The notes: generated by a model not told the origin, from the letters alone. Shown: positions 11,870 through 20,310, counted from the first letter of the stretch. The stretch is DNA of 64,000 nt from Lysobacteraceae bacterium (GCA_003241895.1 QBLY01000001.1:62001-126000), one strand, 5' to 3'. Made by a program: numbers and translations.

Positions 11870-12364
11870 ATGCCACCGCTGAAATACCTCGCCGGTTACC
11901 CCGAAAACGTGCAGGCGCGCGTGCGCGAGATCATCGCGCAGGACCGGCTTGGCACGGTGCTGGCCGAGAAGTACGGCCAGCCGCACGCCGTGCGCAGTGA
12001 CGGCCAGCTTTACGAGTACGTCCAAGGCATAAAGGATCGCCACCTGCGCAAATCGGTGCCCTTGGGCAAGGTGGTCTACGACGCCAAGCTGCAGGTGATG
12101 AAGCACGCACTGGGCACGCACACCGCCATCTCCCGGGTGCAGGGCAGCCGGCTCAAGGCCAGCCGCGAGATCCGGATCGCCACCGTGTTCAGGGAAGCGC
12201 CGGCCGAGTTCCTGGAAATGATCGTGGTGCACGAATTGGCACACTTCAGGGAATCCGACCACAACAAGGCCTTCTACCAGCTGTGCACGCACATGGCGCC
12301 GGACTACCACCAGTGGGAGTTCGACCTGCGGCTGTATCTGACCGACCTTGACCAACGCCAATGA
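11870..12364 (+). CDS. YgjP-like metal-dependent hydrolase (DUF45, HExxH)
   Basis: The product has 164 residues. The zinc-binding HELAH lies at 121-125, with a further His at 131 in DHNKAF, the pattern of YgjP/DUF45 proteins related to the WLM/SprT peptidase fold. YgjP relatives are described as putative metallopeptidases; the substrate here is unknown. The ATG lies 67 bp from the divergent DUF2058 start. A perfect palindrome directly follows the stop. Confidence 0.85.
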   Translation: MPPLKYLAGYPENVQARVREIIAQDRLGTVLAEKYGQPHAVRSDGQLYEYVQGIKDRHLRKSVPLGKVVYDAKLQVMKHALGTHTAISRVQGSRLKASREIRIATVFREAPAEFLEMIVVHELAHFRESDHNKAFYQLCTHMAPDYHQWEFDLRLYLTDLDQRQ

Positions 12365-12365
12365 A

Positions 12366-12402
12366 ACGGGCCCGCGATCGCGGGCCCGTGGGCTTTACTT
12401 TT
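12366..12402 (+). terminator. Rho-independent terminator after the YgjP-like gene
   Basis: A perfect 24-nt palindrome (ACGGGCCCGCGA and its complement, 12366-12389) begins 2 bases after the stop. The T-rich stretch GGGCTTTACTTTT follows. This is a good intrinsic terminator on the + strand and separates the YgjP-like gene from the next operon. Confidence 0.8.
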
Positions 12403-12501
12403 GGCTGTTCACCCACGGCGAATCTTTTCCCGCCCGGCAATACTCTGTACTGGTATGTAACCCCCATAGTGGGGCCAAGTTTCCCGAAACTGGAGCGTTG
12501 A

Positions 12502-14652
12502 ATGGCGATCAAGGGCAAGACGGCAGGCCGGCTGGCGGTGGTGGCGGTGCTGGCGCTGGTGGCACTGGTGCTGTGGCGCAGCGGGCTGCTGGGCCAGCTT
12601 TCGCTCGAAAACCTCCGCCTGCACCAGGCGCAGCTGGTGGCCTGGACCCAGGACAATGCGCTTCTGGCGGCCGGCGGGTTCTTCGCGCTGTACGTGCTGG
12701 TGACGGCCGTCTCGCTGCCCGGCGCGGCCATCCTGACCCTGGGCGCGGGCGCGGTGTTCGGGCTGGTCGAGGGCGTGCTGCTGGCCTCGTTCGCCAGCAG
12801 CGTCGGCGCCACGCTGGCCATGCTGTCCTCGCGCTTCCTGCTGCGCGACACCTTGGTCTCGCGCTACGGCGAGCGTTTGGCGCGCTTCGATGCCGGCATG
12901 GCCAAGGACGGACCCTTCTACCTGTTCACGTTGCGCCTGGTGCCGGTGATGCCGTTCTTCCTGGTGAACCTGCTGGCCGGCCTGGTCAAGCTGCCGGTGC
13001 GCACCTTCTACGTCGTGAGCCAGCTGGGCATGCTGCCCGGGACCGTGGCTTTCGTGTTCGCCGGCACCCAGTTGGTCCGCATCCAAAGCCCGGGCGACAT
13101 CCTCTCGCCCGGGCTGTTGGCCGCCTTCGCGCTGCTGGGCACGCTGCCCCTGTTGGCCCGCTGGGGCGTGGGTTGGCTCGCTTCCCGCAAGGTGTATCGC
13201 GGCCATGTCCGCCCGCGCCGGTTCGACTACAACCTGGTGGTGATCGGCGCGGGTTCGGCCGGCCTGGTCTCGGCTTACATCGCCGCGGCGGTGAAGGCGA
13301 AGGTGGCCCTGGTGGAGCGGCACAAGATGGGCGGCGACTGCCTCAATACCGGCTGCGTGCCCTCCAAGGCGCTGCTGCGCTCGGCCAAGCTGGTCCAGCA
13401 GGGCCGGGACAGCAAGAAGTACGGCATCGCCCGGATGGAGACCCAGTTCGACTTCGCCGACGTGATGGAACGCGTGCAGGACGTGGTGGCGAAGGTCGCG
13501 CCGCATGATTCGATCGAGCGCTACACCGGGCTGGGTGTCGACGTCATAACGGGTGAGGCGCGGCTGGTGTCGCCTTGGGAGGTCGAGGTCGACGGCCGGC
13601 GCATCAGCGCCCGCAGCCTGGTCATTGCCACCGGTGCCCGGCCGCTGGTGCCGCCGATCCCGGGACTGGCCACCGTGCCCTACCTGAACTCGGAGAATCT
13701 CTGGGAGCTGCGCCAGCTGCCGGGCAGGCTGGTGGTGCTGGGCGGCGGGCCGATCGGCTGCGAGTTGGCGCAGTGCTTCGCGCGTTTCGGCAGCGCGGTC
13801 ACGATCGTGGAGATGGCGCCGCGGCTGCTGCCGCGCGAGGACGCGGACGCCGCCGTTGAAGTGGCGGCCAGGTTTACCGGCGAGGGCATCCGCCTGGCCA
13901 CCGCGCACAAGGCAGTGCGGGTGGAAGCGGTGGGCGAGGGCGGCCGGCTGGTCTGCGAGGCCGACGGCCAGGAGGTCGTGATCGAGTTTGATCGCCTGCT
14001 GGTCGCGCTCGGCCGAAAGGCCAACGTCGAGGGCTTTGGCTTGTCCGAGCTGGGGGTGGCGCTGACCAAGCGCGGCACGGTTGCCGCCGACGGCCTGTTG
14101 CGCACCAACTTCCCCAACATCCACGTCTGCGGCGACGTGGCGGGTCCGTTCCAGTTCACCCACGTCGCCTCGTACCAGGCCTGGTACGCCAGCGTCAACG
14201 CGCTGCTGGCGCCGTTCTGGAGTTTCACCATCGACTATCGCGTGATCCCCTGGGCGACTTTCTGCGACCCGGAGGTCGCACGGGTTGGCCTGTCCGAGGA
14301 CGAAGCGAAGGAGCAGGGCATCGCCTACGAAGTCACCCGCTATGGCCTGGACGACCTGGACCGCGCCATCGCCGATTCCAGCGACCACGGCTTCGTGAAA
14401 GTGCTCACGGTGCCGGGCAAGGACAAGATCCTGGGCGCCTGCATCGTCGGCGAACACGCGGGCGACCTGCTGGCGGAGTTCGTGCTGGCGATGAAGCACG
14501 GGCTGGGCCTGGAGAAGCTGCTGGGCACCATCCACACCTACCCGACCCTGGCCGAATCGAACAAGGCCGTGGCCGGCGTCTGGAAGCGCAACCACGCGCC
14601 GGCGGCGGCGCTGCGCTGGGCCCAGCGCTTCTTTGCCTGGCGGCGGGGCTGA
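12502..14652 (+). CDS. Membrane VTT (TVP38/DedA-like) domain fused to flavin disulfide oxidoreductase
   Basis: The product has 716 residues. About residues 1-230 form a TVP38/TMEM64-type membrane domain (helices around LAVVAVLALVALVLW and SLPGAAILTLGAGAVFG). Residues 240-716 form a dihydrolipoamide dehydrogenase/mercuric reductase-type enzyme: FAD motif GAGSAG from 249, redox pair C280-LNTG-C285, second Rossmann motif GGGPIG, and a dimerisation domain. The usual catalytic second His (HxHPT) is Tyr680 here (HTYPTLAE), so the chemistry may differ from lipoamide dehydrogenase. It lies upstream of the arsenosugar-type genes on the same strand, suggesting thiol or metalloid redox work at the membrane; that role is inference. 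Confidence 0.88.
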   Translation: MAIKGKTAGRLAVVAVLALVALVLWRSGLLGQLSLENLRLHQAQLVAWTQDNALLAAGGFFALYVLVTAVSLPGAAILTLGAGAVFGLVEGVLLASFASSVGATLAMLSSRFLLRDTLVSRYGERLARFDAGMAKDGPFYLFTLRLVPVMPFFLVNLLAGLVKLPVRTFYVVSQLGMLPGTVAFVFAGTQLVRIQSPGDILSPGLLAAFALLGTLPLLARWGVGWLASRKVYRGHVRPRRFDYNLVVIGAGSAGLVSAYIAAAVKAKVALVERHKMGGDCLNTGCVPSKALLRSAKLVQQGRDSKKYGIARMETQFDFADVMERVQDVVAKVAPHDSIERYTGLGVDVITGEARLVSPWEVEVDGRRISARSLVIATGARPLVPPIPGLATVPYLNSENLWELRQLPGRLVVLGGGPIGCELAQCFARFGSAVTIVEMAPRLLPREDADAAVEVAARFTGEGIRLATAHKAVRVEAVGEGGRLVCEADGQEVVIEFDRLLVALGRKANVEGFGLSELGVALTKRGTVAADGLLRTNFPNIHVCGDVAGPFQFTHVASYQAWYASVNALLAPFWSFTIDYRVIPWATFCDPEVARVGLSEDEAKEQGIAYEVTRYGLDDLDRAIADSSDHGFVKVLTVPGKDKILGACIVGEHAGDLLAEFVLAMKHGLGLEKLLGTIHTYPTLAESNKAVAGVWKRNHAPAAALRWAQRFFAWRRG

Positions 14653-14807
14653 GCCGTGGCCCGCTTGCCGAGGCTCCGGCGCTCGTTATCGCAAAATTCA
14701 CTGTCGTTGGTGTTCGATAGGAAGAGCGGCTGCCGCTGCTTCTCCGGCGAGCGCGAAATATCGGATGTTGCCCCATGACGACTTCAGTGACCGAGAGGAT
14801 CCCCGCG

Positions 14808-14888
14808 ATGAGTTTCCAGACCCGCCTGCACAACGGCTGCGCAAACCCGGGCGCCCTCGCGCCCGCCGCGGCCGGTGCGTGCTGCTGA
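14808..14888 (+). CDS. Tiny Cys-containing ORF (26 residues)
   Basis: ATG 14808 is preceded by GAGAGGA at good spacing; an in-frame ATG at 14775 would add 11 residues. The peptide has Cys at 11, 25 and 26 and ends in GACC. Its stop lies 4 bp before the glycosyltransferase ATG, which has no ribosome site of its own, so translation of the two could be coupled. It may be a real small peptide, a leader, or the remnant of a larger gene such as an arsenite methyltransferase with a Cys-rich tail. No family is recognised. Confidence 0.35.
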   Translation: MSFQTRLHNGCANPGALAPAAAGACC

Positions 14889-14892
14889 GCCC

Positions 14893-15567
14893 ATGGCCAG
14901 CCCGATTGCCATCGTCATTCCGCTGGGGCCGGGCGAGCTCGCCTGGCGCCAGTTGCTGCCGTCGCTGCTGTCGTCGACCGTGGCCGGGCTGACCGTGGTG
15001 CACACCCCGGACGCCGTTCCTGCTGAGCTCCCGGTCGCCGGGGAACGGCTGCGCCTGGTCGTGTCGCGGCAGGGAAGGGCGGCGCAGATGAATGCCGGTG
15101 CCGCCGCCACCGCCGCGCCCTGGCTGTGGTTCCTGCACGCCGACTCGCGCCTGTCGGCGGACGCGTTCGCCTGCCTGGAGCAGTATCTGGCCGGCTCGCC
15201 CGACGGCATCGGCTATTTCGACCTGCGCTTTCTGGCCGATGGCCCGGGCCTGGTGCGGCTGAACGAATGGGGCGCGCGCGTGCGCAGCCGATGGCTGCAG
15301 TTGCCTTTCGGCGACCAGGGGTTCGTGATGCATCGCGACACGTTCCAAGCCCTCGGTGGTTTCGACGAAAGCCTGCCCAGCGCCGAGGACCACGCGCTGG
15401 TCTGGCGGGCGCGTCGCGCCGGCGTGCCGCTGAGGCCCGTCGGCGCCGATCTCTGGACCAGTGCGCGCAAGTACCGGCGCCAAGGTTGGTTGGGAACGAC
15501 GGTGTCGCACCTGGCCGCCACGCTGATGCAGGCGCGACGCTTTGCGCGCAGCGAGGTCTCGCGGTGA
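14893..15567 (+). CDS. Family 2 glycosyltransferase, TIGR04283 type (arsenosugar-locus)
   Basis: The product has 224 residues with a GT-A fold: an N-terminal IAIVIPLGPGE strand, GRAAQMNAGAAA, the HADSRL metal/nucleotide motif and SAEDHALVWRARRAG near the C-terminus. TIGR04283 enzymes occur beside ArsS radical SAM genes, exactly as here. The acceptor is not proven. An in-frame GTG at 14875 is possible; ATG 14893 is preferred as the family start. The stop overlaps the next start (GTGA), so the gene is coupled to its neighbour. Confidence 0.85.
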   Translation: MASPIAIVIPLGPGELAWRQLLPSLLSSTVAGLTVVHTPDAVPAELPVAGERLRLVVSRQGRAAQMNAGAAATAAPWLWFLHADSRLSADAFACLEQYLAGSPDGIGYFDLRFLADGPGLVRLNEWGARVRSRWLQLPFGDQGFVMHRDTFQALGGFDESLPSAEDHALVWRARRAGVPLRPVGADLWTSARKYRRQGWLGTTVSHLAATLMQARRFARSEVSR

Positions 15568-16253
15568 GCGGCGGCCTCGCGATCTTCGTCAAGACGCCCG
15601 GGCAGTCGCCGGTGAAAACCCGGCTTGCCCAGCACTTCGGCCGGCTCAAGGCGGAGGCGTTCCATCTGGCTGCCGCCGAGGCCGTGGCCTCCGTGGCGGT
15701 CCGCGCCGGCCAGGCGGCCGGTTTCACGGCCCACTGGGCGGTGGCGGAGCGCGAAGCGATGGCGGGCAATGCCTGGAAGGACCTGCCTTGCCTTTTCCAG
15801 GGGCCGGGCACGCTGGGCGAGCGGATGGACGCGGTTTACCGCCAGCTGCGCCGGCCCGGTGGATTCGCGCTGCTGGTCGGTGCCGATGCGCCGCAGCTGC
15901 GCGAAGAGTGCTTGACGCAGGCCGCGCGGTGGCTCGATTCCGCCGAGCCGCGCCTGGTGATTGGCCGCGCCCGTGACGGCGGCTTCTGGCTGTTCGGCGG
16001 CAACGTGTCCCTGCCGCCGGAAGCGTGGCTGCAGCCAAGCTACAGCGAGGCGACGACAGCCCACGAATTCGCCCAGGCCATGTCACCCTACGGCCAGTGG
16101 CTGGAGCTCGATCTGCTCTGCGACGTGGACCGCGTCGAGGATATTGCGGTGGCCTGCGGCGAGCTGCAGGCCCTGCCATCCCCCACGCTTGAACAGCAGC
16201 GGCTGCTGGAATGGATGCAGGACGCCGGGCTCGGCGCCGGGGCATCGGCATGA
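15564..16253 (+). CDS. DUF2064/TIGR04282 glycosyltransferase-like protein
   Basis: The product has 229 residues and resembles nucleotidyltransferases: LAIFVKTPGQSPVKTRLA at the start, then GPGTLGERMDAVY, LLVGADAPQL and IGRARDGGFWLFG. The TIGR04282 family pairs with TIGR04283 in arsenosugar-type clusters. The GTG start overlaps the previous stop; the frame is open far upstream, but that part runs inside the neighbour. The stop overlaps the next ATG (ATGA). The role, probably sugar nucleotide or sugar transfer, is inferred from family and context. Confidence 0.87.
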   Translation: MSGGLAIFVKTPGQSPVKTRLAQHFGRLKAEAFHLAAAEAVASVAVRAGQAAGFTAHWAVAEREAMAGNAWKDLPCLFQGPGTLGERMDAVYRQLRRPGGFALLVGADAPQLREECLTQAARWLDSAEPRLVIGRARDGGFWLFGGNVSLPPEAWLQPSYSEATTAHEFAQAMSPYGQWLELDLLCDVDRVEDIAVACGELQALPSPTLEQQRLLEWMQDAGLGAGASA

Positions 16254-17080
16254 GCGCGCTCCTGGCCTACGACGCGCTGGCGAAGCTGGGTCTGATGCTG
16301 GCGCTGCTGCTTGGTTTGGGCCTGTTGCAGTGGTGGCGCCCGGCTCGCGGCGACGCCAGTGGTTCGCGCTGGCGCCGCAACCTCGGGCTGATTGCTTTGT
16401 CCACGTTGGCCGCGCGCGTGCTGGTGCCCGTCACCGGTGCAGTCGCCGCACTGTGGGCGGCGGAGGCGGGCATCGGGCTGTTCAACGTCTGGCCGGTGCC
16501 ATCGGCGCTCGCCTTCGGCGCGACCCTGGTGGCCATGGATTTCGCGATCTACTGGCAGCACCGCGCCTTTCATCATGTTCCGCTGCTATGGCGCGCCCAC
16601 CGCGTGCACCACAGCGACCCGGGCTTCGATGTCAGCCTGGGGCTACGCTTCCATCCGTTCGAGATCGTGCCTTCGGCGGCGTTCAAGCTGGGCGTGGTGC
16701 TGGCGCTGGGCGCGCCCGTGGCGGGCGTGGTGGTGTACGAACTGATGCTGCTCGGGATGTCGCTGTTCACGCATGCCGACCTGCGGCTGCCGGCGCGCGT
16801 GGAGTCCGCAGTGCGCAAGCTGCTGGTGACGCCGGACTGGCACCGGGTCCACCACGGCATCGACCGGGACGAGCACGACCGGAATTTCGGAAACATCCTC
16901 ATCGTCTGGGACCGCCTGTTCGGCACCGCGCGCGAGCAGCCGCGCGATGGCCACGAAGCGATGGCGATCGGCCTGGTGGGCTATTCACAACCCGAGGGAC
17001 AAGGGCTCTGGCGCCTGCTGCGCCAGCCCTTCCTGTCCCGTCCCCCTCAAGAAGAAAAGGCAGAAGCGCCTCATGCATGA
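16250..17080 (+). CDS. Sterol desaturase/fatty acid hydroxylase family protein
   Basis: The product has 276 residues and is membrane-embedded. The histidine clusters of the di-iron hydroxylase family are present: HRAFH, HRVHHSD and HRVHHGIDRDEH. Several hydrophobic helices surround them. Such enzymes hydroxylate or desaturate lipids. Being translationally coupled between TIGR04282 and ArsS genes, it may modify a lipid partner (arsenolipid formation is a speculation). Start ATG 16250 overlaps the previous stop; the stop overlaps arsS. Confidence 0.88.
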   Translation: MSALLAYDALAKLGLMLALLLGLGLLQWWRPARGDASGSRWRRNLGLIALSTLAARVLVPVTGAVAALWAAEAGIGLFNVWPVPSALAFGATLVAMDFAIYWQHRAFHHVPLLWRAHRVHHSDPGFDVSLGLRFHPFEIVPSAAFKLGVVLALGAPVAGVVVYELMLLGMSLFTHADLRLPARVESAVRKLLVTPDWHRVHHGIDRDEHDRNFGNILIVWDRLFGTAREQPRDGHEAMAIGLVGYSQPEGQGLWRLLRQPFLSRPPQEEKAEAPHA

Positions 17081-18068
17081 CACCTGGCCACGCCTCAAGG
17101 ACATACCGTTCCCGGAGATCCGCCGGACGCGGATCGACACCCTGCAGCTGAACCTGGGTTACCTGTGCAACCTCAGCTGCATCCACTGCCACGTCAATGC
17201 CGGTCCGCGCCGCACCGAACTGATGGATCGCGAAACGATGGAGCTGGCGCTGAAGGTGGCCGAGCGCCTGGGCGTGGCCACGCTCGACCTGACCGGCGGC
17301 AGCCCCGAGATGAATCCCGGCTTCCGCTGGCTGGTGACCCAGGCCCGCCAGCGCGGCCTGCACGTAATGGACCGGCTCAACCCCACCATCATGGAAGAGC
17401 CCGGCTATGAATGGGTAGGCGGATTCCTGGCCGAGAACCGCATCGAGGCGGTGGCATCGATGCCGTGCTACAGCCAGGCCAATGTCGACGAGCAGCGCGG
17501 CAGCGGTGTGTTCGAAAGTTCGATCCGCGCCCTGACCACGCTCAACGCGCTTGGCTACGCAGCGCCCGGCAGCGGCCTGGTGCTCAACCTGGTCTACAAC
17601 CCCAACGGGGCTTTCCTGCCGCCGGGGCAGGAGGCGCTGGAAGCGGACTACAAACACCTGCTTGAAGAGAACTTCGGGATCCGCTTCAACCGGCTGTACG
17701 CGCTGGCCAACATGCCGATCCAGCGCTTCGGTTCCTGGCTGGTGTCCAAGGGCAAGTTCGACGACTACGTGGCCACGCTGCGCGGCGCGCACCGGGACGA
17801 GAACCTGGACGGCGTGATGTGCCGGACCACGATCAGCGTCGACTACCAGGGCAATATCTACGACTGCGATTTCAACCAGATGCTCAAGCTCAACCTGGGC
17901 GGCCGTGACGAGGTGTCGCACCTGCGCGACCTGCTTGACGGCAACGTCCCGCGGCAGATCGGCGTGGCGGGCCATTGTTTCGGCTGCACGGCGGGGCAGG
18001 GCTCAAGCTGCGGCGGCGCGCTGGCGGCGGAAGCGTCCGAGCCGGCGAAGGCGTCGGCACATGTCTAG
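17073..18068 (+). CDS. arsS: Arsenosugar biosynthesis radical SAM protein ArsS
   Basis: The product has 331 residues. The radical SAM cluster motif CxxxCxxC is C32, C36, C39 (CNLSCIHC), followed by the SAM-binding TGGSPE. A C-terminal Cys-rich part (DUF3641-type) has CDF and then C302, C305 and C313 (CFGCTAGQGSSCGG). The architecture matches TIGR04167, the radical SAM/Cys-rich protein now named ArsS, which adds a 5'-deoxyadenosyl group to dimethylarsenic. Some relatives carry selenocysteine; here I see only Cys codons. AAGAAGAAAAGG precedes the start. No arsM gene lies beside it. Confidence 0.88.
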   Translation: MHDTWPRLKDIPFPEIRRTRIDTLQLNLGYLCNLSCIHCHVNAGPRRTELMDRETMELALKVAERLGVATLDLTGGSPEMNPGFRWLVTQARQRGLHVMDRLNPTIMEEPGYEWVGGFLAENRIEAVASMPCYSQANVDEQRGSGVFESSIRALTTLNALGYAAPGSGLVLNLVYNPNGAFLPPGQEALEADYKHLLEENFGIRFNRLYALANMPIQRFGSWLVSKGKFDDYVATLRGAHRDENLDGVMCRTTISVDYQGNIYDCDFNQMLKLNLGGRDEVSHLRDLLDGNVPRQIGVAGHCFGCTAGQGSSCGGALAAEASEPAKASAHV

Positions 18069-18195
18069 TCCGCTGCGCGAGGCCGAACGCCCGTTCCGCA
18101 TGCTGTTCCTGCGCAAGCACAACTCGGCGCGCAGCATCCTGTCCGAGGCCCTGGCCAACCACCTGGGTGGGGGACGGGTCGAGGCCTTCAGCTGA
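18061..18195 (+). pseudogene. Stub of an ArsC/low-MW phosphatase-type arsenate reductase
   Basis: Forty-four residues align with the N-terminus of thioredoxin-coupled arsenate reductases: MLFLRKHNSARSILSEAL, then GGRVEAFS. The catalytic loop should read CxxNSARS; here Cys is replaced by Arg. The frame stops exactly where the family continues (AFSAGS). Both the catalytic loss and the truncation argue for a dead gene. It overlaps the arsS stop by 8 bp, so an intact ancestor was probably the last gene of this operon. Confidence 0.75.
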
Positions 18196-18205
18196 CAACA
18201 CCGTC

Positions 18206-18922
18206 TTACCTGGGTGGAGTCGCTAAACGTCCGGCGTAGGCCTGGTCGAATCGCCGGTCGAATTCAGCGAACAACTTTGTAGTCTCTGGTCGATCCAGAA
18301 CTTGTTGAACCCTCGATGCGGTCAACTCGATCCGATCGTCGGCCGGCATTGCTTCCCCCGGCGCCAAGCTGTGTCTGGAAAGACTTCTGGCCATTGTGAT
18401 CGCCGATTTCTTCCAACTGCGCACGCCGCGCAGGGAGTCAGAGATGCCTGCTCGCAGGGCGTGAAAATCCATCCGTGCAAAAGCCTCTTCAAAAGCCGAG
18501 CGCATGGCCTCGGCACGGCCGGGGTCAATCTGACCGGACGAAAGCTGCCGCCTCAGGGTGCGGCCCAGCAGAACGGTCTTCATTATTTCCATCGGAACGC
18601 CGTGGATTGAGGTCGCCATCAAGGCGATCTTGCGGACGGGGAAAAGAAGCAACTTGAGCGGCGCCTTCGCGATTGCGCGCAGGCTTCTGGCCACCAGTCC
18701 GCCCGATTCGCCATACAGCGGCTTCAGGCTGGCGGTTGTCAGCGACGTATCCGATGCCGCGAGTGTCCGCGATACAACGAAGCGCCGGCACTGGGTCCTG
18801 ATCGCGTCGTCGAAGAAGGGGATGGGTGCAAACCGCGCCGCCGAGGCGACCACTCCGGCAATCACCCATTGATGCTGCAGCCAGTCGATTGGCTCGCCGT
18901 GCGTCAGCTTGGGCTCGGTCAT
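18206..18922 (-). CDS. Hypothetical protein, 238 residues
   Basis: I do not recognise the family. The protein is helix-rich and basic, with moderately hydrophobic stretches (WVIAGVVASAARFAPIPFF; KAPLKLLLFPVRKIALMATS) that could contact the membrane, and a charged C-terminal half. It is convergent with the arsenic operon: its stop lies 10 bp from the arsC stub, suggesting that an insertion or deletion here removed the rest of arsC. It is divergent from the next hypothetical gene. Confidence 0.6.
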   Translation of the reverse strand: MTEPKLTHGEPIDWLQHQWVIAGVVASAARFAPIPFFDDAIRTQCRRFVVSRTLAASDTSLTTASLKPLYGESGGLVARSLRAIAKAPLKLLLFPVRKIALMATSIHGVPMEIMKTVLLGRTLRRQLSSGQIDPGRAEAMRSAFEEAFARMDFHALRAGISDSLRGVRSWKKSAITMARSLSRHSLAPGEAMPADDRIELTASRVQQVLDRPETTKLFAEFDRRFDQAYAGRLATPPR

Positions 18923-19050
18923 ATTTCCTCAACAACTCTGGTTGGCTGCGGTTGGGCCATGGTTGGCGTGGTTTCGGGTAATGTTGGCGTTCGGTACCCT
19001 CGTTGCCATCGTAGTGTGCACCGGCCCATTCCCCAGGAGTCAGACGCGAA

Positions 19051-19551
19051 ATGAACGCCACCGACACCGGAAATCCGACCTCTCCCTCCCGCTTCAGGAC
19101 CCTGAAACTGGTGCTCCTGGCGACGGTGGTTGCCATCGTGCTGGTCGCGGCAGGCTACCTCACGGCCTCAATCCAAGGCAGCAGCCGCATCGCCGCGCAG
19201 ACGGCCGAACATGAACAGGCCCTGCTCGCGATCCAGAAAGACCTTCAGGGTACGCAGCAGGCACTGGCAAGCACCATCGAACGCAATCAACTGCTTTCGG
19301 CCAGCGCGGCCCTGTATCGGACCTCCGTCGACCTGGATGAACGCAACTTCGGCACGGCCAACGCGCATGTGCAGGAAGCGGCGGCGGCCATGGCCAAGGC
19401 AGCGCAAGGTGCCGCCGACCCCGAGTTCGCAAGGCTGAGCACGGTCCTTGGCCAGATGAACATCAACGTCGCCACCGACCTGGAGGCACAGCGCAGCAGC
19501 GTGCTGCAGCTGGCCGCTGAGATCGATGGACTGGCCCAAGACTCTGAATAG
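19051..19551 (+). CDS. Single-pass membrane protein with coiled coil, unknown function
   Basis: The product has 166 residues. A short basic N-terminus is followed by one membrane helix (about 20-42, VLLATVVAIVLVAAGYL). A long Ala/Gln-rich coiled-coil-like region follows, with heptad-type spacing (LLAIQKDLQGTQQALAST), and then a second helical stretch. The topology suggests a periplasmic helical protein anchored in the inner membrane. No family motif is recognised. Confidence 0.65.
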   Translation: MNATDTGNPTSPSRFRTLKLVLLATVVAIVLVAAGYLTASIQGSSRIAAQTAEHEQALLAIQKDLQGTQQALASTIERNQLLSASAALYRTSVDLDERNFGTANAHVQEAAAAMAKAAQGAADPEFARLSTVLGQMNINVATDLEAQRSSVLQLAAEIDGLAQDSE

Positions 19552-19625
19552 ACTTCAGGCGTACCCCAATGACTCTTTGAAAATACGCGCCTGGCGGGCG
19601 AGGGCGGTGCAATAACCCGGCGCCA

Positions 19626-20309
19626 TCAAGACTCGGCTTTGCCCCACAGCTCGCTCAGGCGTTGGTCGCGGCCGCAGTTGAAGCGGTAGAACTTGTAGCG
19701 CACCGGGTTATTCACGTAGTAGTCCTGGTGATAGTCCTCGGCCGCATAGAAGGCCGACGCCGGCTCGATCTCGGTGGCGATGCCGCCGGGAAAGCGGCCC
19801 GAATCCTGCAGCGCCGTCTTGCTGGCTTCGGCCAATTGCCGCTGTTGGTCATCGGCCGGGTAGATGCCGCTGCGGTACATGTCCCCGACATCGCAGAACT
19901 GGCGATTGAGCACCGTCGGGTCAATATTGCGCCAGAACACTTCCAGCAGCTTCGCGTAGCTGACCTTGGCCGGGTCGTACACCACCTTTACCGCCTCGAC
20001 GTGTCCGGTGCCGCCCGACGAGACCTGTTCGTAGCTGGGATTTGCCGTACGGCCCGCGGTGTAGCCCGACGTGGTGGAAATCACCCCGGGCAGCTTGTCG
20101 TACGGCGGCTCCATGCACCAGAAGCAGCCGCCCGCGAAGATTGCCGTGGCGGTGTTGGCGCCCTCGGCCTGGGTGGGCGCCGCGGATTCCGGGGCGCTTC
20201 GCGCGCACGCCGTGACCGATGCCGTCAGCAGCAAGCACGCCAGCAGCCACTTCGCCTGGTTCACCCGCTTCGCAAACAGACCCTGGTATCGTTTTTTAAA
20301 GCTCATCAT
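19626..20309 (-). CDS. msrA: Peptide-methionine (S)-S-oxide reductase MsrA, exported lipoprotein form
   Basis: MsrA reduces the S epimer of methionine sulfoxide. The catalytic motif GCFWC has Cys62, and SGYTAG, GGTGHVEAV and the late Cys of FNCGR follow. The N-terminus is a signal with a lipobox-like SVTAC (Cys35), so the enzyme should act in the envelope, unlike cytoplasmic MsrA. It begins 1 bp after the msrB stop, with AGGGGTTGAG upstream, forming an msrB-msrA operon for envelope repair after oxidative damage. Confidence 0.93.
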   Translation of the reverse strand: MMSFKKRYQGLFAKRVNQAKWLLACLLLTASVTACARSAPESAAPTQAEGANTATAIFAGGCFWCMEPPYDKLPGVISTTSGYTAGRTANPSYEQVSSGGTGHVEAVKVVYDPAKVSYAKLLEVFWRNIDPTVLNRQFCDVGDMYRSGIYPADDQQRQLAEASKTALQDSGRFPGGIATEIEPASAFYAAEDYHQDYYVNNPVRYKFYRFNCGRDQRLSELWGKAES

Positions 20310-20310
20310 C

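Noticed and set aside
12409-14595. A 728-codon minus-strand frame opposite the flavoenzyme fusion
   Set aside because: It is low-complexity, Gln/Arg/His-rich and has no motif. The + strand gene is certain.
18206-18922. Part of the arsenic operon
   Set aside because: It is on the opposite strand with no recognisable relation; its closeness to the arsC stub looks like a rearrangement junction.
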